From: Epiperipatus broadwayi
Lineage: Eukaryota > Onychophora > Udeonychophora > Euonychophora > Peripatidae
DNA: 64,000 nucleotides
Reading direction: 5' to 3'
Assembly: GCA_028023455.1 (NCBI GenBank)
Contig: JAQFVV010006274.1
Span: forward strand, 5,727,989 to 5,791,988
The notes below the pieces were generated by a model. That model did no database searches, was not told the origin of the DNA, and worked only from the letters and a program-made list of their open reading frames with translations. Below are positions 12,481 through 26,590 of this stretch, one piece after another. Positions within the stretch are counted from its first letter, which is position 1, and the number at the start of each line of letters is the position of its first letter. A program made the translations under genes and the position numbers.

Positions 12481-13604
12481 ATAATAACTCGGAAACTAAA
12501 TACGGTAAAACTATATTTATTCACACTCTTCCCTTTAATAAATCACATTGTTAATTATACAATTGATGGCAATTATTATGTTAATGAAGACATAATTTAT
12601 ATATGCATAACCAAATAAACTGATATATGTTCAAGTTCCTATCTATTTTAAAATAAGCTGGCTTAAAATGACAAAAAAAAATATTCTATTGAATGCTTAT
12701 TCAATATCTTCCCTACTTATTATATCTGTCACTAACGTAAATTTCATTTATGCAGTGTGTGTGTGTGTGTTTTTTACTTTCATACATGTGTGAAACCCTG
12801 CTCTTTACTTTGCTACCTTAAAATTACTGTCTAAACTATTTTGACTGGCTGATATAAGCAGTCACATGCACACACCCTGTGATATATCAACATATATATT
12901 ATAGTAAAATATGTCCCTTTATATTATGCATTGATACATAAATCACATATATAAAAAAAATATTATTGAAACCTTGAGCAAAAATAAATTACATCAAATT
13001 TAATATGCAAAAAGATTATGGTATTCATGTTTAATGTTACTGGTAAATCTTTTTTTTTTTTTTTTTGATTAGAAACCTTTTTTAAAATGCAAATTAATAA
13101 TTTGTTTATATTAAAGTAAATGAAAGTTTCTTAAAAAATAAATTTCTTTTTATAATTGGCAAAAATAATCTATAGTGGGCAGCAAAATGTATTTTTGTCA
13201 TCCGATTACAAATTGGAGCCATATATCATTGATTTTTTTTCTCAATTTGCTTTCATGTAAAAATAAATGTTTCTATTAAAATCTGAATCATTCTTCTAAA
13301 ATAATATAATTTTTTGAAAAAAAATATAATTGTTTAAAAAAAGACTCTAAAACATATGTTTTCACTTTGAAATCAAAACAAACATATCAGAATTGTCAAA
13401 ATCGTTGATAGGCACTCTCTTATGTAGAGAACAAGAAACAACCAATCAGAGTAGTTATCTCATTGTTGTATTGATTTATTAGTTGTAAAAAAAAAATTAA
13501 AAATTATTTACTACAGTTTTCTTGATAAAATAATGATAAAATCAGTAAAATAATGTTAAAAGTAGCAGTTTGAGAGAGAATTAACCTTTTAACCGCTAAT
13601 TATA
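12481..13604. other. Intron, nothing recognised
   Basis: AT-rich sequence holds a short (GT)n run near 12756 and several T runs. No coding or element structure is seen. Confidence 0.55.
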
Positions 13605-14290
13605 TTATTGGTTGTATGAGGTAAAAATCAAATCTTTTAATTGGCCAACTCACAAACTGAAGACAAAGCCTATTGTTAAAACATATTCGCCTATAATATT
13701 AAATTCAACTCAGATACGTTTATAAAAAGTATATTACTAATTTTTCAGGTTATGAAGAGAACGAAAGTTCTTTCAAAAATAAATTGCTATTTATTTATTC
13801 TAAAATATTCAATTTCGGCAACATAAAAGCTATAATATAAACAAAAAGGTCGACTTTTACGTTATAGAAAAGTAATGATTTCTTTAATATTTTTACTAAA
13901 ATCTTCAATATTTTTCGAAAATAATTTTGTTTTTTTAGTTTTTTTTTTAAAAAACTAGTTTAATTTCTGAAATTATATTTTTTTAATATTTAAAATTGCA
14001 TTCGAAATGAAAATCTCAGCGTTTTTCTTTATTTTCTTTGATCAGGCGGTTTCTTTGTTCTTTCCAGCCAATCAGAATGTCTTTTTCGGCTGAGAGCATG
14101 CTAAGAACCAATCACAAATAATGTTCTTTCTTTGTTTAGGTTTAAATGCGTTTTTTTTTATTTTTTACTTGTAAAATAAGTCGGAAGAGGGCACCATCAT
14201 ACAGAACTTTTAAAAATCTATTCAGTACCTGTAAAACGAATATTTTAGCATAAGAACTTGCAGAGTTAGAGTGACGTCAGATGTCTACGA
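13605..14290 (+). repeat. Interspersed repeat family E, copy 1
   Basis: This stretch matches 35300-36000 in inverted order. Shared landmarks are GAGGTAAAAAT, TTTTAATTGG, ATTTCTATTTATTTAT-like words, a 'TGATCAGGCGGTTT' block, CCAATCAGAAT, GGGCACCAT/CTCTTC and GTGACGTCA. It carries several CCAAT or ATTGG words (about 13609, 13638, 14068, 14110). It encodes nothing. Termini could not be fixed, and it may be a non-autonomous DNA element. Confidence 0.72.
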
Positions 14291-14966
14291 GTAGCCTCAT
14301 AAGAAACAGTCTTTTGGTTAATGCTGGTTATGAAATTAATCCAAAAATATTGATGTTTAATGTTAAATCCTTTTTTCTTTTGATTAAAAACATTTGATAA
14401 GTTACTCTTCACAGGTAACGATCGTAATACTATGTGCATGTATAGTGTAAATTAAAGATCTTCAGAAATAAGATGTTAGAAATTTTTGTTCCCAATTTAA
14501 AATGTACTTCACTTTTACAGGTCCAAATTTGGAAAAAGGGTGTTTCTTATATACGAAGCAATACCGTATAAAAAAATTATTATAAATCTATTATGAATTA
14601 TTATATGTGAAATATAAAAATTTATTTGGGAGTTGCAAGAAAATTTGTTATATAAATTATTTCAAATGAAAGATTTTCTAATTCATTTATAAACAAATAA
14701 GTAATTACTCCTAAACATGTAAGATTGATATTGAAGGAAAATACATAATCTACTTCTTTTTTTAATAAAATAAAATTTAATATATAGTTGTTCAATTAAA
14801 ATTTAAAAAAAGATAAATTTAAATTATTATTTTTTAAAAAACAATTATTGCATAATTGCAAAATTGTTTGTATGGAAAATTTATTCTTAATATATATATA
14901 TAGTATACAAATGTTATAAAAATATTGACTATTTAATTATTTTTATTGTTTTTGGGTTTTTTTCAG

Positions 14967-15054
14967 GGTCATTCAAGTTATATCACACATATTGATTGGT
15001 CCAAAGACAGCCAATATTTGATGAGCAATTCAGGAGATTATGAAGTCCTTTATT
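14967..15054 (+). CDS. EML coding exon b (GHSS motif, SNSGDYE)
   Basis: The acceptor TTTTTTTCAG precedes 14967 and the donor GTATGT starts at 15055. The exon encodes 29 residues, from GHSSYITHIDWSKDSQYLMS through NSGDYEVLY, plus the first base of a Trp codon completed by the next exon. In EML proteins this segment begins a propeller blade with GHSSFIT-type residues and the WS-D turn, and the SNSGDYE motif is nearly invariant. Phase (0 in, 1 out) agrees with both neighbours. No stop or frameshift is present. Confidence 0.94.
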
Positions 15055-18000
15055 GTATGTAAAATATATTTTGTTTTCATTAATATATGAAAAGTTTAAT
15101 CTTTTCCATTACAGATACAAACTATTTAAATAATTAGGTTTTTTTTTTTTTTTGAAAAGGCTTTTAAGACTTTCTACATTATATACTGTGACCTTCTCTT
15201 GGATCAATAACTAATCTAGACTCACATTTGGGGCTATAATCCGCCTTTGGGTCCTTCTCTTTGAACGCTGGAATCATATACGATCCGCCCTTTGTAACCT
15301 TTACTATCCGAATAATCAAGAATATAAGCATAAAGAAACAAAAATGTTAAACTAACGAGATGATTCCTTTATTGAACAAAGCTAGCATGAAACTATAGAT
15401 CTAAAGAAGAACACAAGGTGATTAATAAAGATAATAACTTCTGGCCAAACCAGCTTTAAAATCCACACAAGCAAAATGTGATGAGCTGAATTTGATATTC
15501 AGCAAACCAATAAATAACTAATAATTATATCTCTGGAATGATTATGAAATTAAAATTATAAATGAAATAATAAGTAAATTATGATGTAGATTACTAAATG
15601 GATGATGAAAATAAGTAATAATTAAATAGTAGAATGAGATGAGTCTAAGAATGAAAAGAAAAGAACGAAGATGTATGAGAATAATGAATGATTAAGGTAA
15701 TGATAGAATAAGAGTTAATGAGTAGTTAAGATGATAAAAGAATAAAAGTTAATGAATGGTTAATCAATTATGATAACGAATTAACGTCAAATGAGAATGA
15801 ATAAATAAAAGAACGATCAAGATGAAATTGAAGAACAATGTTAATGATGGAGACTGAAATCTTAAACTACAAACTAATATTGTATTAAATGGTACGAACA
15901 TAAGCTAAATAAAAATAGGGATTCCAAGCTTGACACAACCAGAATATTTATCATAAAGTTAAAACAAGCTATACAATTTTATGACAAAAGAAGTAATTTA
16001 TATCTTAAAGTTTGGTTGACTTTCATAAAACAGTGAAAGTAATCTAATTCAAGTCCAACTATCATAAATAACTATCTATAAAATTTACTACAAACTCAAA
16101 TTCTACCTTGAAACTTAACAACTAATTCTTCTCACGGTTCAAACAACTCAAAAATTGTTATACAAAATATACTTGGGTCAGTGAAAGAGATTTTACCACT
16201 ACCCGAATATAATGCACAAAACAGCTCTTAATATAAACTCAAATTAACAACTAAATTTAGCAATTCCACAAAAAACTTTATAAACTCAATAAATATTATA
16301 AACTTTAGAATTTAAGAAATAGGAATAACTTTTTAATAACTAAACACAATAACTTACCAAATTCCTTTTCTCAAATAATTATAAACCATGTGATCAAGAT
16401 CAGTGAATGATAACTCTGCAGGTTCAATTAAATCGATTAAACCAATATTAAGTGTTTATCTTTTAGTATATCACTTAAAGTAATATGTACTCTAGGTTAA
16501 TACCATTTTAATTGTTATGTGATGATGCCTTAGATGTACTCATAAATTATAAGGCTTAACAAAATTATTCTGATATACCTACATATAATGACTTTTACAA
16601 TATTGATCGATGACGATTTCCAGATAATCGTAGGATATGTCGATAGCAATAACAATAATAATGTGTGTGTGTGTGTTGATTAGCAATAAGACCACTGACA
16701 ACTAAATAAATTTTTAACACAACAAGATTTATTTACAACTTTATTTTAGATACATTGCATGAAACAAGATAAATCCATTAACTAAAATCAGGGATGGAAA
16801 TTAATTGGTATCCCATTGACTATGCATGTAATAAGTAATAACAAACCAATATAGTGATATTTATAGTATCACTATTATTCTGGGCTATATTTCTATTATT
16901 ATTCTATCTTATAGAATAAGATAGTTACCTTATTTGAGCTAACTTAGCATTTAAATTATAAAACAAAATGAACTTAGGTTTTTGGGATATACACAACGTT
17001 TTAAATGTAAAAACTCTAAGTTATAATTTAGTATATTAAACTATAATTATTTGATTTATTAGAATATAATAAGGGCAATTATCATATTCAGTACAATTAG
17101 TAATTTATTATCATTTACTATAAAAAGATTCATTATATTGATGTGGACATCATAAGTTAAATGCACACATGACACCAAAACATTGCCTATGTCCACAACC
17201 TAATCATTTAATAGTTAACTGATCTTATCGATCCATATGCGAATCACTGATTGATGACCAATCCACATTGTCCATGTACATCCCTTGCTCTTTTATATAG
17301 AAGTTATACAAACATTAGTAAGTTTTTTTGGTTGTCCTGTTTATAAACTGATGAAGATTACACAACATCATAAAGACACTTCCAATTAGACAACACTATA
17401 AATAGATCAGTGTCCCTTAATCTAACTTTATCTTATCCTTGCTATTTGATTTTGAAATACTAAACTTCACCATACACGGTAGAAAACTAACTATAACTTT
17501 ATGAGGGTTCTAACAATAAAGAGGCTCTACAAAACAACATGATAGTTGTATAAAAATATGGCCAATTTCAATACCTTCATAGGTTTAAAAGTGTGGCCAG
17601 TGCCTCATCACAGAAAAATAAAATTCAGAGCACGGGGATCATCCTCTTTTAGCATTAACTATGCTAACTGAGCACTAACTATTAATCAGCCTCGACAATA
17701 TCATCCTCTCATTTAATCACCAATGGGGAATACTCCATCAGTCTATGCACAATATTGATATTCTTATATTTGATGCCATTATATGCGGCACAAACTCATC
17801 AGCTAAAAGCTGTCACAAATTCTGATCAATACAATAGCAAGGTAAAACAACACTAATAATAAAAGTGGAAACATAAGTATTCCATTTCACAATGCAGAAA
17901 CTATTAATGCATTAATAAACAAATCCCCAAAATATGTCAAATGATCATTAATTATTTAAAATAACAATTATACTTTGTTATAGCAAGCCATGCACACGTA

Positions 18001-18582
18001 AACAATGAAGATCAACCTACATTCTGTATTTAAAGTGGACATTTTCATTCATAGGCAAAATTAAGAAATAAAAGAAATGCTTATTAAATTATTTCATATA
18101 ATAGAACAATTGTGTCATTATGGGTATAATTTTGACAAGTTTGGGTCTGTTTGTTTCCCTCTCAATATAATGTTAACATTTGTTTTAGCAGTGCGAGAGA
18201 TAAATATTTCTCTCTCTTCCCAGTTAAATGATATTTAATATTATGCTTTCCCTTAATTGGGAAAATAACAAAAATATGGATAATAAATGTATATATCTTT
18301 ACACACATCTACATCCTTGCTAAGTATATTTTATACCATGATATATATATAAAAAATAATCCCTAAATCATACATGAAAGAAAAAGAAAAAAAAAACGTA
18401 TTATAATATTAAAAATAAACGAACATTTTCTCCTATTAGATTTTATCTTAGTAATTAAAGTTTGATCCGTTCTTATGAGCAAAAATGACAAGAAAACGGA
18501 TATTGTAAGCAAATATTCCTAAGTAAATATATATTTTTGGATTATCCTGTTCAATATTAGCATATTCAGACAAAATTCAAAC
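15055..18582. other. Intron, nothing firmly recognised
   Basis: The start of the 15.9 kb intron is AT-rich. A less AT-rich patch at about 15170-15330 may be the edge of an old retroelement, but I found no matching end or coding domain. A (GT)n run lies near 16662. No gene is visible. Confidence 0.55.
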
Positions 18583-18965
18583 ACTTTTCCAAAGGCAATA
18601 AAAATCATTTATTGGTTTATGTACTGATGTCAGTTTAGCAAGACGATATTTAAATACTTTCCAAAGATAATAAAAATCATTTATTGGTTTATGTACTGAT
18701 GTCAGTATAGCAAGACGATATTTAAATACTTTCCAAAGGCAATAAAAATCATTTATTGGTTTATGTATTGATGTCAGTATAGCAAGATGATATTTAAATA
18801 CTTTCCAAAGGCAATAAAAATCATTTGTTAGTTTATGTACTGATGTCAGTATAGCAAGACGATATTTAAGTACTTTCCAAAGGCAATAAAAATCATTTGT
18901 TGGTTTATGTACTGATGTCAGTATAGCAAGACGATATTTTAATACTTTGCAAAGGCAACAAAATT
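18583..18965. repeat. Minisatellite, 72 bp unit, about 5.3 copies
   Basis: Units begin ACTTTCCAAAGGCAATAAAA at about 18583, 18656, 18728, 18800 and 18872, with a partial copy from about 18944. Each holds TTTATGTACTGATGTCAG and GCAAGACGATATTTAAAT. Copies differ by only a few bases, so the array is recent or homogenised. Confidence 0.95.
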
Positions 18966-21019
18966 AAAATAGGTTTATTACGATCTTTAAAACAAACTTT
19001 TAAAATCATTTATGGATTTTGTTTACTTTGGGTTTTTTTTCGTCCACGGTAATATCCGTCATAATTTTAAATGATCTGTGCAATTTTAAACATTTAAAAT
19101 ATTACTAATTTATATGTTGCATAACCAAGATAAAAAAATAATAATCAGCAAATTAATATGTTTTTAATAATGGTAAGAAGAATTGATTCAATAGTAAGCA
19201 ATTATCAATAAAATATACTTGGCATTAATAATCTGTCATTTTTCTATTTTTAATCACTAAGCAAATTCGCGCTGAAATAACCTGCAGACAAGTTTTCTTT
19301 CCCAAGAAGAATAGGACAATAAACTCATGCATTTTTTTTTTTATATTGATTACTTTATATGATTTAAAAATGAGTTTTTGGTTTGTTTTTTATCTCTTGA
19401 AACTTTTTTCAAAATAATTTCAAATTATTTTTATTGAGATGATAATTTATAAACAAACATATTATTCTGCTTAATTCTTAAAGGATGGCGCGAAAATCAA
19501 AATACTTTAATCTTTTTCTTTTCAATCTAAACAATTTTTGTGTTATTATTAAATCTGACAATTGATTAAAATAAAGAAGAAAAAAAATAATTGCTTATGT
19601 TTTCTGGTATTGTTTTTCGTTTCAAATAGTACATGTTGAGGCAAATATTTATCCAGATAGCGGTAATTCTAGCTTCTCCAGTAGGCAAAATTAAGAATCA
19701 TACGATCGATAAAAAACAGTATTGAAATATTACAGAGTTATTAGTTTCTACTCCATTCTGTTTAAATCCATGTAATCATGAGATTTTGACCAAATTAATT
19801 TTCAAGGTTATTATTTTTCAACTTATTCCTTTTATTTTATTTTATACATGGATAATTTACGTCTTGTTCCGATTTTTCTTCTCTTAGTAGTCCCCCCCCC
19901 CTCTTCAAACTTGTTATAGTATTTATTCCTTGTGTTACAATACCTGATTGGTCCTAAATGATCCAATCACTGTAAAATGTGAATAAATTAATAGTTTTAT
20001 CCTTCTAGTGAGAACCATCTAGACTGATACATTTCAATTTAAATTGAAATATATATTTAAAGATTGTTTATAAAGAAAATTTAGAAGAATTATAAATTGA
20101 TTTTGTAGTTTATTTTTAATCACTGTTTAATAATAATAAAGAGTTAAATATTTTCATACTTCCAAATTGGTTTAATACTATTAAAATATTATTTGAAATA
20201 GCTGCCACTGGAACTTGTGATAAAATGTTTAAGAGATAATATCCACTCTATCCAATTTTCCAGTGCATTACTAACAGTCCAAATCATCATCACTTTCAAG
20301 ATATTTATGGGTGAGCTTTTGCTTAATTGGAAAATCTATAATCCAACAAGCATTTCAATATATATAACTGATTTTTACACACTGATTTTCAATATATTAA
20401 TAAATTATTACTAATTAAAATTTAAAATTTTACATACTGGATCACTGAATAAAACTTACTATCATTGAGTCAAAACATATGGTTACAATACATATATGTA
20501 TAATGATTAGAAGAAAACTTATTTAATGGTCAGTGGATTATCCTGTCATTTTTTTTACCTGGATTCAAATTTCCAGCAAAACTTGGACATTTTTTAAGAC
20601 CATAGTGAAACTAACTAACCATCACTTTATTGTTTGGTAATTGGATATTTAGTTTTTACATAAATGATAAAATAATGAAAAGAAAAAAAACATCTCTAAC
20701 CAGCAGTTGACTAGCTTTGATGAATATTGGTTTCTTTTTTATTATTCTTATTTGCAAAGATGCTGAAAGGGCCCTTGCCCTAGGCATTACTTACTTTGCA
20801 TAATAATTATTTTAATAAAAGTTTATTTTTGTAAAATAATTTTTTCCATTTCATATAAAATGTAATACTTTAAAATTTTAAAAAATTTTATTAGTACTAA
20901 CATTAACTTATCATACTAGAAGAATCATAATATCGCACTTTTAAAAATTACTACTTATTTTTACTATACTTAAATATATTTGAATAAAGTAACATCTTTT
21001 AATAACTCACTTTGTGCAA
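18966..21019. other. Intron, nothing recognised
   Basis: AT-rich sequence with a C run near 19893. Short frames here look like chance. Confidence 0.55.
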
Positions 21020-21315
21020 AGGTCTTTCCAACAGCTTCCAGTAGTGGAATAGTATAGGAAAAGACAATTATCAAATGGTAAGGGTTTGAACTGTTTTTCA
21101 TCATTGTATTACCTTTTAGCTCAGAATAGTTAGATCTCCATTATTAACCACTATTTGATGGTTAACTGGGTTGGCTTCTAAAAGAAAAATCCTAAGTTTG
21201 ATTAAAATCTGCAAAAAAAATTCAAGTAAAAATTTTATCTGATTGGGATTGGAACCCAAGTTGTTGCATGGCTGATAATTGCACTACCATTATTTCACAA
21301 GGCACTTGATATATA
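21020..21315 (-). mobile_element. Putative tRNA-derived SINE
   Basis: Read on the minus strand from about 21315, the sequence has a D-arm-like TGGTAGTGCAATTATCAGC, then about 15 bases later GGGTTCCAATCCC, which fits the RNA polymerase III B box GGTTCNANNCC. A tRNA-unrelated body ending near 21020 follows. This arrangement is that of a tRNA-derived SINE promoter. The anticodon stem does not form a normal tRNA, so it is not a tRNA gene. The 3' end is approximate. Confidence 0.55.
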
Positions 21316-24300
21316 CTAGTCTAGTTGTAGCCATAATTTCCATAATTATGATTTCACTCTATTGTTTTTCAAAAAAATATTAAATAGATTACAAATTCCT
21401 AAAAACGAAATTTGAATTTTCTATATATTGATTTTTTTTTAGTTTATATTATATTTAACTATATCTCTCTGTGTGTGTATTTATTAAAAATTGCACTTAC
21501 TATATCTGTATTGCTACCATTTGTGAATATGGATATCAGCTCTATGGCTTAGAATGAAGCATCACATATGTAGAGGGATTACTATATATATATTTAATCC
21601 ATACATGTGTGTCTATTATTAAAACCAGCTTTAAATTTTATATAAATTACAGTAATATGATGTATAAAATAAATTATCTATAATGAAGAAACTACAGAAC
21701 TGCAAATTTTTGAAATTAAAGAAATTTAGTATATTGAACTCCTAAATAAATTAAAATAAACCTACTAGTGTCTCAAGACTTTGTACTTTCATAAAAGAAT
21801 CTTTATGATAGTATAAACTTTTTTGCTTATCAATAATATTATTATAAATTTGATTTGATTATAAATAATTCCAAATTAATGAGGTTTTTTTTTAAGAAAT
21901 TGAATTTTATAGAAATAATATTATATAATCTAAAAGTTTTATTTTTTTATAATTTTTCAGATTTTATTTTTTTACAAAAATTCAGATTAATATGAAAGAA
22001 TAAGATATATTGAAATACTCATCCTTTCATCTCTTTTTCAAAATATCAAAAGTAAATTTTAATTATGAGATTATTATTATATGGATATTTCACATGTTCA
22101 TTAAATCAGTGTTGGGGTGTTAATGTTGTTATTATATATGTATATATATTCCAAGTCATATTTGCTAACACACATCTTCATTTTCCATTCAATTGAATTT
22201 GCCTTTTGTAAGTGAATCATTGATGTTGCATCTTGGGGATTATTTATTTTTTAAGATGTCTTTATTTATGTTTTAAAAATGTATGGTAAAGTACATCTAC
22301 AAATCACTGAAAGTGAAAGAGTGAATCTTAATGTATATTGTCAATTTATTCAATCGTGAATTAGAAATTCTAATGCGAATTTATAAAGATTGTGATTTTG
22401 AAAATATCTTAAAAGAATATTAGGACATGCATGTGCACTTATACTTATATATTCATATACACAATCAAATATATTTGAACTAAATATGCAGCATATATTT
22501 ATTCTCTACATCTTTGTGTGTGTACACACATTTCTTACGGAAATTTATACACATTTTTCAAATTTTGCATTTCAATTGTGTTCTTAAACTTTGTGGTGAA
22601 TGTTTCAAAATCAAGATCTACAATAAAACATAAGCCATTACAAAGCTACTGCTGAAGATGATTGTATATTATCATTTACTTGTTTCATCTTGTCTTCAGT
22701 GAGAAAATTTAAAATATATATAGTACACATATTCCTATGTATTTCTAGATGTGTGTGTGTTGATACACAATGTTTTTTCTTCATGTAAAAATTTTAGAAC
22801 AAACCTATCTTTATTTCTTTTGATGATTTAAATGGATGATAAATTTTATCATGAAGAATGGATGAGAAATGTAAGAAAGAAATACAAGAAAATTATGTCT
22901 GAAAATATATGGTGGTATGTTACAAAATTCACTGCAGCCTAAGTGGAAGTTTTTGTTCTGCATGAGAATAATAGAAATTAATACTATAATTGGTATTGTA
23001 GTCTCTTTTCTTATCTTTGAGTGATAAATCTTAGTTCAATTTGTTTTGGATAAAAAAAAAATTCTGTGATATCTTGTCCCCATACAGTACATTATAGAAT
23101 AAAAAACTAAAAATGCTATACCAATAGATGTTTAAATCCTTGAAGTTATTTTTTAAGATTACATTTGTCAATAGAAATTGTGCTGGACAATTAACTGCAT
23201 AGGTAGAGAGATGAATTCAACATATAATTTATTTACAATATTTAAATATCATATAATCATCTGAGCAATTAACCATTTGATCTCCCCCCCTCCCCCACCA
23301 TTAGTAAAAGTTGATAGTATAAGTGAATGATGTTCAGATTCATGATAGTTTTTTCCAAAAATCAAATAGCAATGGCAATTAACTCCTAATAATGAGTAGA
23401 ATCCTTAAAAAAAATCTTAAGGACTTTAATATCCAATATTACAGGCATTTTTAATTTTATTGCCTAAATAGTTGAAAAATTTTAATAAATGTGTTTTATG
23501 AGTGCTTAACTTAAAGAATTAGAACTCAAATACTTAATGAAAAGTAATGCATAGACTAACTACTATAGAATGAAATATGGAAAGATGTATGTTGGTATTA
23601 AAAGGAGGGATTATAAACAAAATATATGAATGAGAAAGTAAATAGGTATCACTGAGTAACATTAAAGACCAGACTTTATTCAAGCTTGTCTGTGTTGCTA
23701 GAAAAAATGACATCAGATAGATTCTTAAATCAAAAAATCATAAGAAAGCTAGAAGAAGATGATATCTAAAGATGGTTAGATTAGAAAAGAAAGTTTTCTG
23801 GAGTAACATAAAGAAAAGATATGGAATGGAAAAACTGGATTAAACATGGATATATCTTTAATCTGCAGTTGATTGATAGTGATTAAAAATGATGATGATA
23901 TTCATTAATGCTTATGGTAAAGTTTGATATCTTTAGAATAGCTTCAATGCTAACTTTCATGGTTCATAATCTTTTCATAACAAGAAAAAAGATGAAAATG
24001 AATATTCAAAATATATTGCTGCTAATTCCAGAACACTGTAAATCCAACTAAGTATTATTAAAAAACTTGTTTTTACAAAGATGACTTTTTATTATTATGA
24101 AACATGCATATTTTAAAAAAATACAGGTCAGTGTAATATGAATTCTTGTTATTTCTTTTTCTTATAACATTTTATTGATGATTTTCATTTTTTCTCACAT
24201 ACTGAAACAGAATCTGGAGTGATTTGTATTGCATTCCTGTTTTTTTTTTTTTTACACAATTTTTTTCCTATTTTTGTTTGTTAATCATCAATTAAAAAAT

Positions 24301-25799
24301 TTTATAGAAGGAAAAGTGTTTTTTTTTTAATTTATTCAAGACAATGTTCCCCCCCCCCCATTATGTACATGCATACATTCAACTCAACGTTAGATTTTTT
24401 AAATACATCCCTCATCTCCCAGTATTTTCTTTGCCAAATTTTATTTCCCGTTAAATCTCACAACAAATCCAGGTTTATTTTAATATAAATCTTATTTCCA
24501 TATAATCTTATATTAGGTTCAAAGACATTAAAATGTACTTTTGAATAATCGGTCATTATATTTAGAGGACTTCCCATCTAATTGTTCTTGTTTTTTTTTT
24601 GTTTTTTTAATTGCCATTTTTCTGAAAGAAATATCAAAATTTTCGTAGTTAGTTTTGTAGCTATATTTTTTTAAAATTAATTTTGATGATGTCTGTAATT
24701 CCATTGAATATGAAATCTTGCAAGCATGTATTATTATCATTATTTTACTTAGAATATCATTTGGCTCTGTCCAATGTCTAAATATTTTTCTACTCTCTCA
24801 TGGTATGGTTTTTCAAATTCATAATTTTTTTTTTTTTATTTCTTGCATTTATTTTTTATTGGACCTTTTTTTTTTTTTTTGTATGCAATTTTTTTTGTAT
24901 CCATTCTTTTTTGGATCTTATTCTTATCTACTCTGATAATATCCACTTTTAATTCAGTTTCTAGATCTTTTTCAAAAACTTTTCTCAAAAGAAAAATAAT
25001 AATAATAATAATGAAACTGTTTAATAATGCTTTCTACTAATTTTCCATTAGAAAAAAAAATAAATTAATACTTAATGTGATATTATAAGTATAAAGATGC
25101 TTTCCAGATTTCACTTACAAATAATTCAAAATAAAAACTTTAGCTATTTATTATGCAATTAATATATTTATTTATATTAGTAGAATAAAATAATTATTGA
25201 TTACTTAATTTCATTGGAAAATATTTTTTCCAAAATAGAAATAAAAAAAAAAAAATCTTAAGTTTTATAGTAATTTTCCAGAGCTTATTTTGTAAATGAA
25301 TAGTATACTACATAATTATTAATTTTGTATTTGTTATTTGCTTGATTATGTGTGTGTATATGTTTTTGAGTATATGGTTTCTCCTTAATATAGCATTAAT
25401 ATTTTAATCAGACCTTCATCTATCGCCATTTGGGCAGTTTATGTAAATCAGTGTCTTTCTTGGACATTTTTCATTCATGAATATTTATTTTAGACATATA
25501 TATGTATTTAAACGTACGTATAATTACATATATGCATTAATAAGTAAATGAAATTGATAATAGCTAATTACAAATTGAATAATAACAGCCAAAGATGCAA
25601 ACAGAATTCTAATAAAGGTATCAATACAATATCAGATCTTTGGATTATAATAGAAAAAAATAAACTTTGTATTTCAGAGTTTAATTTAAAGTTTGGAAAC
25701 CAGTTTTCAAGACAAAAAATCTTTGAAAGTTTCAAATTCTAAAACCCTTTAAAATACAGTATTATGGTTATTAATTTAAATGATCTTCAATTTATTCTC
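21316..25799. other. Intron, nothing recognised
   Basis: Long AT-rich stretch with poly-C runs (about 23283 and 24350), poly-T runs and short microsatellites. T-rich open frames around 24528-25040 give low-complexity translations and are not supported as genes. Confidence 0.55.
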
Positions 25800-26590
25800 T
25801 TCCTCATTCCTTCTTAGTTTTGCTTTTTTATATAACATAATACCAACATTCCACTCGTCTTACACTTTAAAGCAAATTTATTTATTTATTCTACAGTCTC
25901 GACTGTTCCTAGCAGTCTTCGTCATATTTACAAAATTTAAACATATTAATACAAGCATATTTCATACATATATTTATTATAATCTTACAATTTTAAAATC
26001 ACTTTATTCATTAAACGTACTATATATTCTATCACTTGTAACTTTTTAATTCTATTTTATCCTTTATTTTTCTTATTTATTTTATTTTTAATTATTATCA
26101 TATTTATATTTATTTACCTTTTACTTTTGCCATAATTTTAGAAATTCAATGTAAAATTTATGAAATCTTTCTTAGATTACTATATTCATATATTTAACCT
26201 TATTTTACATTTCACTTATATCTACATATTATCTTAATTTTTATATATATATATATTATCTTATTCATTCCTTAATTCCTTTTTTATCCATATTTTATTC
26301 CTGCTTCTTTCATTTACTTAATTTTTATAAAATTATTTTTATTTTTATATTTATTTTATTTTTTTTATTTCTTACTTTATTATCTATTTTTACTGTCTTC
26401 CCTCCACCATTTTCTCCATCCCATGATAGTTCTTACTTTCTTTTTTTATATTAATATACAGCTCCCTCTATTATCTATTATACAAACTACTTATTTATTT
26501 AATTTTTTATTATTAGTTTTTACTTTTTATTATATTCATTTTTATACTAAGATAGTTTTTAAACCCCTTTCTCTATCACTATTTGGGTTT
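25800..26590 (+). repeat. Left arm of a long inverted repeat pair
   Basis: The sequence pairs with 29445-30710 in opposite orientation. Shared landmarks are the near-outer ATTCTACAGTCTCGACTG and CTAGCAGTCTTCGTCA, the inner AAAACTATCT and AACCCCTTTCTCTAT, and long stretches between. The translations (about 25780-26677) are low-complexity and Phe/Tyr-rich, so they are not considered genes. The two arms are probably two insertions of one element in opposite orientations about 2.9 kb apart. Confidence 0.8.

Noticed and set aside
19890-19905. Poly-C/poly-G runs (also near 23283, 24350 and 59957) as functional sites
   Set aside because: Isolated homopolymers in AT-rich DNA. They could be slippage products or assembly artefacts, and nothing links them to a function.
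21245-21310. tRNA gene on the minus strand
   Set aside because: There is a B box, but the acceptor and anticodon stems do not form a normal cloverleaf. A SINE is the better explanation.
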